The notes under the pieces were generated by a model that was not told the origin of the DNA, did no database searches, and saw only the letters and a program-made list of their open reading frames with translations. From contig DATFWO010000292.1 in NCBI GenBank assembly GCA_035259205.1, forward strand, positions 1 to 47,996: a stretch of 47,996 bases of DNA, in the 5' to 3' direction. The translations under genes were made by a program, and so were the position numbers. The DNA comes from SG8-41 sp035259205. Its GTDB lineage: Bacteria; Pseudomonadota; Gammaproteobacteria; Burkholderiales; SG8-41. This document shows, in pieces, positions 34,534 to 43,496 of the stretch (positions are counted from its first letter, which is position 1; each line of letters starts with the position of its first letter).

Positions 34534-36449
34534 CGCGCGTCGCCGGTTTTTGCGGGCGCCTGAGACGGGCTGTCTGGTTGCGGCAGGAAGCGCTGGAAGA
34601 ACTTCAATTCGTCGCTCTCCAGCGATGGATTCGCGACGACGGTCGGTCGGATGAAAATCACGAGCTCGGTCTTCTGGGCTCGCTCGTCGCGGAACCGGAA
34701 CAGCTCGCCGAGAGGGTCCACCTTGTCCGCGCCGGGAATTTGCTCGCGATTGCGCTGGACGGCGTCCTGCATCAATCCCCCGAGTATCACGGTCTGGCCG
34801 CTCCCGATCTGCAACACGGATTCCATCTCGCGCACCTGCACCTGCGGTACGCGATTGGGTATGGTCGCGCCGTTGACCACGAGGTTGGGGTTGGGATCCT
34901 GCACGAACGGCGTCTGCGGGAACAGACGCGTGACGGTGGGGCGCACGGTCAGCAGGACGCGCCCATCATCGCTCACTTGCGGCGTTACGCCCATGACGAT
35001 GCCCAGCGCCACCGTCTTGGCAATGGTATTGAACGTGGGCGCTGTAACAACACCGGAGGCGGTGGCGACTCCCGCCTGCGCCTGGACCTCGAAGTACACG
35101 ACGTTGTCGACCGCCTTCAGCAGCGCGGTTTGATTGTTGAGTACCATAAGCTTGGGACTCGACAGCACCCGTGCTGTGCCGAATTCCTGCAGCAGCTTCA
35201 CGGTGGTCATGATGTTGCCGATCGATGAAGTCGTATTCGTATAGCCGATGGTTACCTGATTGGGCGGGGGGCCCGGAGACGCCCCGGCTGCCGCAGCCGC
35301 CGCGCCGAACCCTCCCAGGAGGGATTGGGTGAGCGTCAAGCCGCCCGAGATCGGAAGACGGCTCCAGTCTATGCCGCCCTGGTAAGCGTCCGAAAGCGTC
35401 ACTTCCACTATCGTCGCCTCGATGAGCACCTGACGCTGCGCGCCGGTTTCAACCTTGGTGAGGTATTCCTGCACTAGCTGGTGCTGCTTGTCGTTGCCGT
35501 TCACGGTTATGGTGCCGGCAACCGGATTTACGATCACATCATCGGCCAGCAGGGTGGATGGCTGCGTGCCGGTCGTGGTACCGCCGCCCAACGACGTCGC
35601 GAGCGCCGGAGCGGCTTGTCCGGCACGGCTCGCTGCCTCCAATTGCTTGGCCCGCAGCTCCTGTTCCTGCCTGAGCGTCTGCAGGCGGTCGAGCTTAGCT
35701 TCGGCCGAAAGAGACTGCTGCAGGGACGAATTCAGGATCGCGCGCACGGATTGCTCGAGTATCTTCCAGAAATCCGAGCTGGAGGTGGTGGTGACCACGG
35801 TTGAGGACGAGTTGCCTGTAGTCCCGCCGCCGGTAGCGGGAGCGCCACCACCGCCTCCGGCGCCCGTGGAACTCACCGCGATCTGGCCGGATGCACCCGT
35901 GCTCGACGAGGTGCTGCGCTGAATGTTGACGTAGCTCACCACGTAGGTCTTGATGTAGGCGGTGTCGGGCGATACAAGGATGGTGTTGCCTTCCATCCGA
36001 TAGCGCATGTTGACCTGCTTCGAGATGCGCTCGAGGATCGCCGGCAACGTCTCGTTGATTGCGTTGAGGCTCACCAGGCCGGTCACAGCGGGATGGACGT
36101 CGATGTTCTGCTTTGTGTCGCGCGAGAGCGCGAGGAGCAACTCCTTCACGGGTACTTCGTTGACTACCACGCTGTAGGTTTGCGATGTCACCGCAGGTTT
36201 GGGCGGCGGCACGAACGACGTAGTGCGGGCTGGCGGTGGAATCGCCTGATCAGGTTCAGGCTTTATCTGCCTGGCGGAGATATGGCCTTCGGATGGAGGC
36301 ACGTACGGCCGGATATTCCAGCAGCCGGCGAGCGCTGAAACAAACACCACGGCCAGCACTCTGAGGACGGAGCGCGGTGTCCGAAACGCCGCAACGAGCC
36401 GCGATCGAGCGTTGAATTCTCCGTTCGCGGTAGCCGCTTTCGGTCGCAT
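34530..36449 (-). CDS. mshL: MSHA pilus secretin MshL
   Basis: Outer-membrane channel of 639 residues from ATG 36449. A lipoprotein signal ends in SALAGC (Cys43). An STN-like N-domain (VVVNEVPVKELLLALSRDTKQNIDVHP) is followed by a Ser/Thr/Gly-rich insert, an N1-type domain and the secretin core (VLIEATIVEVTL, VRPTVTRLF, ILGGLMQD). The start is uncertain: GGAGG lies almost against the ATG, but no in-frame codon nearer the mshM stop fits. It overlaps mshN downstream. Confidence 0.9.
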   Translation of the reverse strand: MRPKAATANGEFNARSRLVAAFRTPRSVLRVLAVVFVSALAGCWNIRPYVPPSEGHISARQIKPEPDQAIPPPARTTSFVPPPKPAVTSQTYSVVVNEVPVKELLLALSRDTKQNIDVHPAVTGLVSLNAINETLPAILERISKQVNMRYRMEGNTILVSPDTAYIKTYVVSYVNIQRSTSSSTGASGQIAVSSTGAGGGGGAPATGGGTTGNSSSTVVTTTSSSDFWKILEQSVRAILNSSLQQSLSAEAKLDRLQTLRQEQELRAKQLEAASRAGQAAPALATSLGGGTTTGTQPSTLLADDVIVNPVAGTITVNGNDKQHQLVQEYLTKVETGAQRQVLIEATIVEVTLSDAYQGGIDWSRLPISGGLTLTQSLLGGFGAAAAAAGASPGPPPNQVTIGYTNTTSSIGNIMTTVKLLQEFGTARVLSSPKLMVLNNQTALLKAVDNVVYFEVQAQAGVATASGVVTAPTFNTIAKTVALGIVMGVTPQVSDDGRVLLTVRPTVTRLFPQTPFVQDPNPNLVVNGATIPNRVPQVQVREMESVLQIGSGQTVILGGLMQDAVQRNREQIPGADKVDPLGELFRFRDERAQKTELVIFIRPTVVANPSLESDELKFFQRFLPQPDSPSQAPAKTGDAR

Positions 36450-36480
36450 CCCTCCGACTGCTGTCCCCGCGCTCCCAGCG

Positions 36481-38016
36481 TCACGAACTAGCTTTATTCT
36501 CCTGCTCGAATTTTTCGTGGCGCCGGATCTCACCTTGTATTCCCTGTACCGTGCGTAGAAGCGGTCGATACGCCCTCAGCGATGCGGGCAACCCCTGAAG
36601 CGCTTCCTTCGCCTCGCGAGGGTCGGTAAAGCTGCCGTATAAGACCGTTAGCGACGGTTTCTGCCTAGCGAAGGTACGATACACAAAAATCTTATTCGTT
36701 TCAAGGGTTTTGGAAATAACATTAAGATGATGCTTTAGCTGTTCGGGATTTTCCGCACCGAGAAGTTGAATAGTGTAGGTGTCTTGACCTTCCGTCGCGA
36801 GCCATTCGCGCGTGGCCGCGAGTCGCGCCTCCAGGGGATCCGCGCGTCCCGGGGACACCGCTTCGACGACGGTAGGAGGAGGAGGGGTCGATACGGTGCT
36901 CGCGGGCGCGGGTGGGGTGGTCGCAGGCGGAGCGTCTGCGTCCATTACCGGCGAAACAGTGAGCGCGGCGGCCGCCGGTACCGGCGCTGCGGGGGCCGGG
37001 ACGGCAACGTCGGTTACGCTCCCGTTTATTTCAGAAGTTTCTTTTTTAGACAATCCCTTAGGTGAAACGGTCGGAGCCGGGCTCGCTGTCACAACCCCTT
37101 CGCGCAGGTGCTGCAGCAGCGAATAGATGGCTACACCCAAGGCAGCGCCAACCGCCACCAGCCCGACAGCCCACATGTAGCGCGGCTTGATTCCGCGCAC
37201 GGCCTGCTGGCTGAACTCGCTATCCCGCACCGCCGCCGCGACATGCTTCGGCCGCACGGTATAGGTATTTTCCGAGAATGCGGCCAGCAGCGCCTTGTCC
37301 GCGATCAGATTGACGCGCCGCGTCAATCCGCCGGAAGCGACGGCGATGCGCTTCACCACGGCAGGAGAAAACAGGTCCGGTCCCCGATATCCGGCAGCGC
37401 GCAGCCGGAACATCAGATATTCCCGGATCTCGCCCGGGGTGAGGGGCTCCAGACGGAAACTGTGGGCGATGCGGTCTCGCAGTTGGCGGATGTGGGGCTG
37501 GCGCAGGTTTTCATCGAGCTCGGGCTGACCGAAGAGAACGATCTGCAGCAGTTTGTCGTTGCTGGTTTCGAGATTGGACAGCAGCCGGATCTCCTCGAGC
37601 GTGGGGAGCGGCACGCTCTGGGATTCCTCCACGAAGAGCACGACACGCTTGCCCGCTGCATGACGCTGCAGCAGGAAATCGTGCAGCAATTGCATGACTT
37701 CCAGGCGGGGCGCATCGCGGGCTGGGCCGAGCTGCAACTCGAAGGCAATCGCGCGCAGGATTTCATCGGGAGAGACGCTGGGGTTGGCGATATAGACCGT
37801 TTCGATGTGCGCTGGCAGCCGCGTTTGCAGCATGTGGCACAGCATGGTCTTGCCGCTGCCCACTTCGCCGGTTACCTTTACGATGCCCTCGCCGTGAACG
37901 ATGGCGTAGATCAGCGCTTCCAGAACCGGCCCGCGATTGCCGCCGCTGAAGAAAAACTCGGTATTGGGGGTGATCTTGAACGGCGCCTGGTTCAGGCCGA
38001 AATGGATGTAGTACAT
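36481..38016 (-). CDS. mshM: MSHA biogenesis ATPase MshM with C-terminal SPOR domain
   Basis: A 511-residue GspA-like protein. The N-terminal AAA domain has Walker A GEVGSGKT and LFVEESQSVPLPTLEEIRLLSN as Walker B. One membrane helix (YMWAVGLVAVGAALGVAIYSLL) is followed by a Pro/Ala/Thr-rich linker and, at the C-terminus, a SPOR-like domain (DTYTIQLLGAENPEQLKHHL, then LTVLYGSFTDPREAKEAL). SPOR domains bind denuded glycan in peptidoglycan, so MshM may place the secretin at wall openings. ATG 38016 has GAGGAGGT at good spacing; GTG 38022 is less likely. Confidence 0.9.
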   Translation of the reverse strand: MYYIHFGLNQAPFKITPNTEFFFSGGNRGPVLEALIYAIVHGEGIVKVTGEVGSGKTMLCHMLQTRLPAHIETVYIANPSVSPDEILRAIAFELQLGPARDAPRLEVMQLLHDFLLQRHAAGKRVVLFVEESQSVPLPTLEEIRLLSNLETSNDKLLQIVLFGQPELDENLRQPHIRQLRDRIAHSFRLEPLTPGEIREYLMFRLRAAGYRGPDLFSPAVVKRIAVASGGLTRRVNLIADKALLAAFSENTYTVRPKHVAAAVRDSEFSQQAVRGIKPRYMWAVGLVAVGAALGVAIYSLLQHLREGVVTASPAPTVSPKGLSKKETSEINGSVTDVAVPAPAAPVPAAAALTVSPVMDADAPPATTPPAPASTVSTPPPPTVVEAVSPGRADPLEARLAATREWLATEGQDTYTIQLLGAENPEQLKHHLNVISKTLETNKIFVYRTFARQKPSLTVLYGSFTDPREAKEALQGLPASLRAYRPLLRTVQGIQGEIRRHEKFEQENKASS

Positions 38017-38120
38017 GAGCACCTCCTCAGGCTGCGTGCATCAGCACCCAAATGTAAAGGCCGTATCAAGATGGATAACACGGCTCCCGATGTGATGTAT
38101 TGCGCATAGTCACCGCGGCG

Positions 38121-39590
38121 TCACTTGGAGCCCGAGCGCGGTGTGGTGGCCTTGGCCGCTTCCGCCGCATCGCCATAGTTCTGCATGCGGCTGTAGAGGG
38201 TCGTGCGATGAATACCGAGCAATTTCGCGGCTTGCGTGAGATTGCCCTGCGTGATCATGAGGGCCGCCTCCACATAGCCGCGCTCCCACTGGGCCAGCGT
38301 CTCGTCGAGGTTGAAGTTCTTCTGAAGCTGGAGATGGCGCCGCGCCGAATCGAGGATCGACTTGAAGTCCTGCCCCGCGGCGAGGCCGGGCAGCTCGACG
38401 TCGAGATTCTCCATATCGAGCTCGGCCCGCAGCTGGTCCGGCGTCACCTTCTTGCCCGAGTGCTTGGTCGTGAGGCGGATCACGATATTCCGCAGCTCGC
38501 GCACGTTCCCGGGAAAGCCGTATTCGAGCCAAACCTGGGTTGCGGCCGGGTCGAGTTCGACGGGCTCGAGCCGTGCCTGGCGCGCGTAAAATTCGCGGAA
38601 GTGGTCAAGCAACAGGCGCTTGTCGTCCGCGAGCTCGCGCAGCGGCGGCACATCGATGGTGAATACGGACAGCCGGTGATAAAGATCCGCGCGGAACCGG
38701 TTACCGCGCACTTCCTGGCGCAGATCGCGATTGGTAGCCGTGATGACGCGGGCGTTGGAGACGCGGCTCTGGGTTTCGCCGACGCGCTGGTATTCGCCAT
38801 TCTCGAGCACGCGCAGGAGCTTCGCCTGCAGCTCGTGCGGCAGTTCCCCGATTTCATCCAGGAACAGGGTCGAGTCCTTCGCATCCTCGAAGTAGCCGGA
38901 GCGCGCGGTAGTGGCGCCGGTGAACGAGCCCTTCGCGTAGCCGAAGAGCGTCGGCTCCACCAGGTTGGGAGAAATTGCGGCGCAATTCAAGGCGAGAAAC
39001 GGGCGCGACGCGCGCGTGCTCAGCAGGTGCAGCGACTTGGCCACGAGCTCCTTGCCGCTGCCGGATTCTCCCTCGATCAGCACCGGAAACGGCGCATCGG
39101 CAAACTGCGCCACCTGCTGGCGCAGCTTGTCGATCGGTGCGCTCTTCCCGACCAGCCCGGAATCGGCCGCCGCTCCGAGTTCCGCGTCGCGTATTTCGAG
39201 CGAACGCTTGAGCAGGTTCTTGAGCGTTTCGGGCTCGGCCGGCTTGGCGACGAACTCGATCGCGCCGAGCGTGCGTGCATGCCGTGCGTTCGTCTCGTCG
39301 CTCTGACCCGACAATACGACGATCTTGATGCCGGGAGAGTAGGCGATCAGCTCGCTGATCAGGCGAAAGCCTTCATCGGGACGGTGCGGCGTGGGCGGCA
39401 GCCCCAGGTCGATCAACGCAAGCTCCGGCGCGCGGTCGAGCTGCCGCAGCAGGCTTTTCACCTGCGTGCGCGAGTCTGCGACATAGACCGAGAAATCCCG
39501 GCTCAGGACGAAATTGAGCGTATCGGTGATCAGCGGATCATCGTCGACGATCAGCAGATCGGGCTTCTTGGCGGTTTCCGCTGGCTTCAC
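38121..39590 (-). CDS. Sigma-54-dependent response regulator (PrsR-like)
   Basis: A 489-residue NtrC-family activator. The receiver domain (1-125) has the acidic pocket VDDDP, phospho-acceptor Asp61 in LALIDLGLPP, SGQ and Lys117 in FVAKP. The AAA+ domain has Walker A GESGSGKE (Lys180) and GSFTGA (221-226), the loop that contacts sigma-54. A Fis-type helix-turn-helix (NLTQAAKLLGIHRTTLYSRM) ends the protein. The DLGLPP receiver motif recalls PrsR of PEP-CTERM systems. The start is GTG 39590. It lies just upstream of the msh operon and is probably paired with the kinase at 22616; direct targets could be the PEP-CTERM and pilin-2 promoters. Confidence 0.88.
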   Translation of the reverse strand: MKPAETAKKPDLLIVDDDPLITDTLNFVLSRDFSVYVADSRTQVKSLLRQLDRAPELALIDLGLPPTPHRPDEGFRLISELIAYSPGIKIVVLSGQSDETNARHARTLGAIEFVAKPAEPETLKNLLKRSLEIRDAELGAAADSGLVGKSAPIDKLRQQVAQFADAPFPVLIEGESGSGKELVAKSLHLLSTRASRPFLALNCAAISPNLVEPTLFGYAKGSFTGATTARSGYFEDAKDSTLFLDEIGELPHELQAKLLRVLENGEYQRVGETQSRVSNARVITATNRDLRQEVRGNRFRADLYHRLSVFTIDVPPLRELADDKRLLLDHFREFYARQARLEPVELDPAATQVWLEYGFPGNVRELRNIVIRLTTKHSGKKVTPDQLRAELDMENLDVELPGLAAGQDFKSILDSARRHLQLQKNFNLDETLAQWERGYVEAALMITQGNLTQAAKLLGIHRTTLYSRMQNYGDAAEAAKATTPRSGSK

Positions 39591-39802
39591 TCAGACCCCC
39601 GGTGGTCCTGTAAATGTGCCCTCAACGACGGCGCTATACTTTGTGGTTGTTCCTTTGCGCGGTGCGGCGGAGCCTGGCCGGCGGTCCCGATTGACGATTT
39701 GGCCTGGTTCACCGCTGCGAGTCATTACCCCCCGCACTCCGCTTCCGCTGGAACAGTATTGCAATTGTACCGCAAAGGCTTTCTGCTTCAGTGCGGATTT
39801 CA

Positions 39803-40537
39803 TCATGCCGCATGGGACGGGGTCGCTATGCAGCGCAGAAATGCGTGTTCCAGGTCCGGTCCTCCGCAGCTTTGCACGAGTTCGTCCGGGGTACCGGCAA
39901 AAAGCAGCCTGCCGTCGTGCAATACGGCCATGCGATCGCACAGCTCCGCGGCATCGGCCAGGGCGTGCGAGGTGAAGAACACCGTGTTGCCGTTGCGCCG
40001 TAGCACGCGCAACTCGTTCTTGAGCAAAGCGCGGGCCTTGGGATCCAGTCCCCCCGAGGGTTCGTCGAGCACGTAGAGCCCCTTCCCGGAAAGCAGACAC
40101 GCGGCAATACCAAGCTTCTGCGTCATTCCCTTCGAATAGGTGCGCGCGGAACGGGTCAGGGCGGCCGGATCGAGGTCGAGCGCCTTGAAGGTGCTCGCCA
40201 CCCGGTTGTCGTCGTATGGCGCGCGGAAGAGCTGGAGCATGTACTGGAGGAAGTCGCGTCCGGTCAGGTAGTGCGGAGGATTGAAGCGCTCCGGGAGGTA
40301 CGCCAGGCGCGTCCGGGCGGACGTTTCGCGGTGGGAGGTGCCGAAGATCTCGATGCGGCCCTGGTCGGGATCGCAGAAATCGAGCAGGCATTTGATCAAC
40401 GTCGTCTTACCCGCCCCGTTCACGCCGACCAGGGCCAGGAATTCGCCGCGCGGAACCTCCAGGGAAAACTCCGTAAGGGCGGCCACGCCCGCGTAGGACT
40501 TGCCTACCCGCTCGAAGCGCAGCGCCGTGTCGCTCAT
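39803..40537 (-). CDS. ABC transporter ATPase (no adjacent permease)
   Basis: A 244-residue ATPase of the CcmA/NosF-like type. Walker A is GVNGAGKTT, the signature is YSKGMTQKLGIA and Walker B is LYVLDEPSGGLD. The H-loop is in FFTSHALADA. No permease lies nearby; the nearest unpaired one is at 21785-22555, on the far side of the pilus operon, and I infer they are partners. It is followed by the response regulator after a gap of about 210 bases and is divergent from mlaF. Confidence 0.85.
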   Translation of the reverse strand: MSDTALRFERVGKSYAGVAALTEFSLEVPRGEFLALVGVNGAGKTTLIKCLLDFCDPDQGRIEIFGTSHRETSARTRLAYLPERFNPPHYLTGRDFLQYMLQLFRAPYDDNRVASTFKALDLDPAALTRSARTYSKGMTQKLGIAACLLSGKGLYVLDEPSGGLDPKARALLKNELRVLRRNGNTVFFTSHALADAAELCDRMAVLHDGRLLFAGTPDELVQSCGGPDLEHAFLRCIATPSHAA

Positions 40538-40665
40538 TCAAACTAACTTATCACAACTCGGCGCAAGAACAGGGCGAGGATGCTGGAGACCCCGATAGCC
40601 AGCGCTCCCGTGAATCCTGACGCTCCAGTGCGCCGCGTTGGCTGTCGTGACGCAATGTTGTGGTT

Positions 40666-40671
40666 TAGAAT
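40666..40671 (+). promoter_or_regulatory. Putative -10 element of the mla operon
   Basis: TAGAAT about 30 bases upstream of the mlaF ATG, preceded by TGGTT. A convincing -35 at 16-18 bases is not seen (CTGTCG at 18). Confidence 0.35.
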
Positions 40672-40700
40672 GACCGCTTTTTGCGCTGCCCCGCTAGCGG

Positions 40701-41507
40701 ATGGAAAACCTGGTTGAAATCAAGGACGTGAACTTTGCGTACGACGTCCGGCCGGTGCTGAAGGGCATCAACATGACGGTGTCGCGCGGCTCAGTGGTCA
40801 CGATCATGGGCTTGAGCGGATGCGGCAAGACGACGCTGTTGCGCTTGATCGGCGGATCGCTGAAAGCCAAAAGCGGCGAGGTGCGGGTGGACGGTTGTGT
40901 CATGAACGATCTCGACCAGGAGGGGCTGTACGCGATGCGCCGCAAGATGGGCATGCTGTTCCAGTTCGGCGCGCTCTACACCGATCTCTCTGTTTTCGAC
41001 AACGTCGCTTTCCAGATGCGCGAGCACACGCGCCTCCCCGAAAGCATGATCCGGGACCTGGTCCTGATGAAGCTGAACGCGGTCGGTCTGCGCGGCGCCC
41101 AGGACCTGATGCCGTCGGAGCTCTCCGGCGGCATGGCGCGGCGCGTGGCGCTGGCGCGGGCGATCGCGCTCGATCCGATGCTCATCATGTATGACGAGCC
41201 GTTCACCGGCCTCGATCCGATCTCGATGGGGGTGATCAGCAACCTCATCCGGCGCCTGAACGACACGCTGGGAGCAACCTCACTCGTCGTTACCCACGAC
41301 GTTCAGGAAACGCTGCGGATCGTGGACTACGTGTATTTCATGTCGGACGGAGTGGTGGTCGCGCAGGGTACTCCGGAAGAGATTCGCAGATCCGAAACGC
41401 CGTTCGTGCACCAGTTCGTATGGGGCGAAATGGACGGTCCGATGCCTTTCCATTACCCGGGCGCAAGCTACGGGCGTGACCTCGCTGTCGAGCCGCAGCA
41501 TGTTTGA
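40701..41507 (+). CDS. mlaF: Phospholipid transport ATPase MlaF
   Basis: Cytoplasmic ATPase of 268 residues for the Mla system, which moves phospholipids between the outer and inner membrane. Walker A is GLSGCGKTTL, the signature LSGGMARRVALA and Walker B LIMYDEPFTGLD. The C-terminal extension ending PFHYPGASYGRDL is typical of betaproteobacterial MlaF. It overlaps mlaE. Confidence 0.95.
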   Translation: MENLVEIKDVNFAYDVRPVLKGINMTVSRGSVVTIMGLSGCGKTTLLRLIGGSLKAKSGEVRVDGCVMNDLDQEGLYAMRRKMGMLFQFGALYTDLSVFDNVAFQMREHTRLPESMIRDLVLMKLNAVGLRGAQDLMPSELSGGMARRVALARAIALDPMLIMYDEPFTGLDPISMGVISNLIRRLNDTLGATSLVVTHDVQETLRIVDYVYFMSDGVVVAQGTPEEIRRSETPFVHQFVWGEMDGPMPFHYPGASYGRDLAVEPQHV

Positions 41508-42294
41508 TCGCCTCGCCAAGAGCTTGCGCAAGATCGGCGGCCGGGTCGTGAATGGCGTCTGGCGACTGGGTTATGCCAGCCGCTTTTTTGCCCTGACCCT
41601 GATGCGATCGGGCGTAAGCTTCCGGCGCTTCCGGCTGACGATCAAGGAGATCTACTTCGCCGGCGTCCTGTCCCTGATCATCATCATCGTGTCGGGCCTG
41701 TTCGTCGGGATGGTGCTGGGCCTGCAAGGCTACGAGACCTTGCAGAAATACGGCTCGGCCGAGGCCGTTGGCACGCTGGTGGCGCTGTCCCTCACGCGCG
41801 AGCTCGGCCCGGTCGTGGCCGCGCTGCTCTTCGCGAGCCGCGCCGGCTCCGCGATGACCGCGGAGATCGGCTTGATGAAGGCCACCGAGCAGATCTCGGC
41901 GATGGAGATGATGGCCGTGGATCCGATTGCACGCGTGATCGGGCCGCGCTTCTGGGGCGGAATCATCTCGATGCCGCTGCTCGCCGCGATGTTCAGTGCA
42001 GTCGGCGTGTTCGGCGGCTATCTGATCACGGTGGTGTTGATCGGCGTGGACGAAGGAGCGTTCTGGTCGCAGATGCAGGGTGCGGTCGATTTCAGGCAGG
42101 ACATCGTGAATGGCGTGATCAAGAGCGTGACGTTCGGTATCGCGGTGACCGCGATAGCGCTGTTCGAGGGCTACGACGCCCCGCCCACCGCGGAAGGTGT
42201 TTCCGGTGCTACCACGCGCACGGTGGTCACCTCGTCGCTGGCCATCCTGGGGCTGGATTTCGTGCTGACGGCGTTCATGTTTACGGGGGTATAG
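41500..42294 (+). CDS. mlaE: Phospholipid transport permease MlaE
   Basis: Inner-membrane permease of 264 residues. MlaE family motifs are clear: GMVLGLQGYETLQKYG, SLTRELGPVVAALLFASRAGSAMTAEIG and MKATEQISAMEMM. ATG 41500 lies in the last codons of mlaF (8-base overlap) and gives the usual MFDRLAKSL-type start; a GTG at 41476 would extend it by eight residues. Confidence 0.95.
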   Translation: MFDRLAKSLRKIGGRVVNGVWRLGYASRFFALTLMRSGVSFRRFRLTIKEIYFAGVLSLIIIIVSGLFVGMVLGLQGYETLQKYGSAEAVGTLVALSLTRELGPVVAALLFASRAGSAMTAEIGLMKATEQISAMEMMAVDPIARVIGPRFWGGIISMPLLAAMFSAVGVFGGYLITVVLIGVDEGAFWSQMQGAVDFRQDIVNGVIKSVTFGIAVTAIALFEGYDAPPTAEGVSGATTRTVVTSSLAILGLDFVLTAFMFTGV

Positions 42295-42297
42295 ACC

Positions 42298-42771
42298 ATG
42301 GAGCGGAGCGTGCTTGACTTCTGGGTCGGGGTATTTGTGGTCGCAGGCATCATCGCGCTGCTCATCCTGGCTCTGAAAGTGGGCAATGCGAGCTCGACGT
42401 TCAACGTCGGGCAGTCGTACCAGCTCATCGCCCGCTTCGATAACATCGGAGGGCTCAAGATACGCGCGCCGGTGAAAAGCGCCGGCGTGGTGGTTGGGCG
42501 CGTCGCCGACATCCAGTTCGACAACAAGACTTACGCGGCGCGCGTCACCATGAACGTGGACCAGCGCTACCAGTTTCCGAAAGACACCAGCGCCTCCATC
42601 CTGACCTCGGGGCTGCTCGGCGAGCAATACATCGGGCTCGAAGGCGGCGGCGACGAGAAGATGCTGCAGAACGGCGAGACTCTAAAGCTGACGCAGTCGG
42701 CGGTGGTTCTGGAGAAACTGATCGGGCAATTTCTATACAATAAGGCTGCAGAAGGCGGAGCATCGAAATAG
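42298..42771 (+). CDS. mlaD: Phospholipid-binding protein MlaD
   Basis: A 157-residue protein with one N-terminal membrane helix (VGVFVVAGIIALLILAL) and one MCE domain (ARFDNIGGLKIRAPVKSAGVVVGRV; ASILTSGLLGEQYIGL). It forms the hexameric ring over MlaE that handles phospholipids in the periplasm. It starts three bases after mlaE. Confidence 0.95.
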   Translation: MERSVLDFWVGVFVVAGIIALLILALKVGNASSTFNVGQSYQLIARFDNIGGLKIRAPVKSAGVVVGRVADIQFDNKTYAARVTMNVDQRYQFPKDTSASILTSGLLGEQYIGLEGGGDEKMLQNGETLKLTQSAVVLEKLIGQFLYNKAAEGGASK

Positions 42772-42805
42772 AATCGCGGCTCACGGGAAGTTGGTTCGGC
42801 GGCGG

Positions 42806-42829
42806 AATGAGGGGCGGTGTCCCCTCATT
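42806..42829. repeat. Perfect 9-bp inverted repeat between mlaD and mlaC
   Basis: AATGAGGGG and CCCCTCATT flank a six-base loop in the gap where mlaA sits in some related operons. It could act as a transcript hairpin that changes expression of the genes that follow. It is not followed by a T run. Confidence 0.7.
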
Positions 42830-42863
42830 TGTTGCCAGCTCTCAGAAAGGGGACGGAACGGAC

Positions 42864-43496
42864 ATGGGAAGGACACTGGTGTTACTGCTTGCTTTGAGCG
42901 CGTCCGCAATTCAGCCTGGAAATGCCGCGGAGATAACTCCGCCTGACGTGCTGGCGCGTGCCGTTACCGACGACGTCCTGAAGATCATTCGCTCCGACAA
43001 GGAGTTGCAGGCGGGCAACCAGAAGAAGGTGGTGGAACTGATAGAGACCAAGGTCGCGCCGCACTTCGAGTTCACGTCAATGACTCGGCTTGCAATGGGC
43101 CGTAACTGGAGTCAGGCGAGTCCCGAACAGAGAAAAGCTCTCGCGCAGGAATTTCGCACTCTTTTGGTGCGCACTTATACCACCGCGTTCACTCAGTATC
43201 AGGACCAGACGATCGAGTACCGACCGCTGAAAATCGCCCCCGACGAGACCGACGTGGTGGTGAAATCGCTGATCAAGCAGACGAGCGGTCCGCCCGTGTC
43301 GGTTGACTATCGGATGGAGCGGACCGACAAGGGCTGGAAGGTCTACGACGTGAAGATCGAAGGCATCAGCCTGGTCGAAAACTATCGCGGCACGTTCACT
43401 TCCGAAGTGCAGAGAAACGGCATCGACGGGTTGATCAAGTCGCTCGCCGAGAAGAACAAATCCCAGCTCGCCAAGATCGATACCCAGGCGAAATGA
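42864..43496 (+). CDS. mlaC: Periplasmic phospholipid shuttle MlaC
   Basis: A 210-residue Ttg2D/MlaC protein that carries phospholipids across the periplasm. The signal peptide (MGRTLVLLLALSASAIQPGNA) is followed by the conserved MTRLAMGRNW and FRTLLVRTYTTAF segments. ATG 42864 is chosen because it starts the signal peptide; upstream codons would add 19 polar residues. It overlaps mlaB (ATGA). Confidence 0.94.
   Translation: MGRTLVLLLALSASAIQPGNAAEITPPDVLARAVTDDVLKIIRSDKELQAGNQKKVVELIETKVAPHFEFTSMTRLAMGRNWSQASPEQRKALAQEFRTLLVRTYTTAFTQYQDQTIEYRPLKIAPDETDVVVKSLIKQTSGPPVSVDYRMERTDKGWKVYDVKIEGISLVENYRGTFTSEVQRNGIDGLIKSLAEKNKSQLAKIDTQAK

Noticed and set aside
39591..39802. Sigma-54 promoter for the response regulator
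   Set aside because: A GG-N10-GC spacing occurs by chance on the minus strand, but the surrounding bases do not match the consensus.
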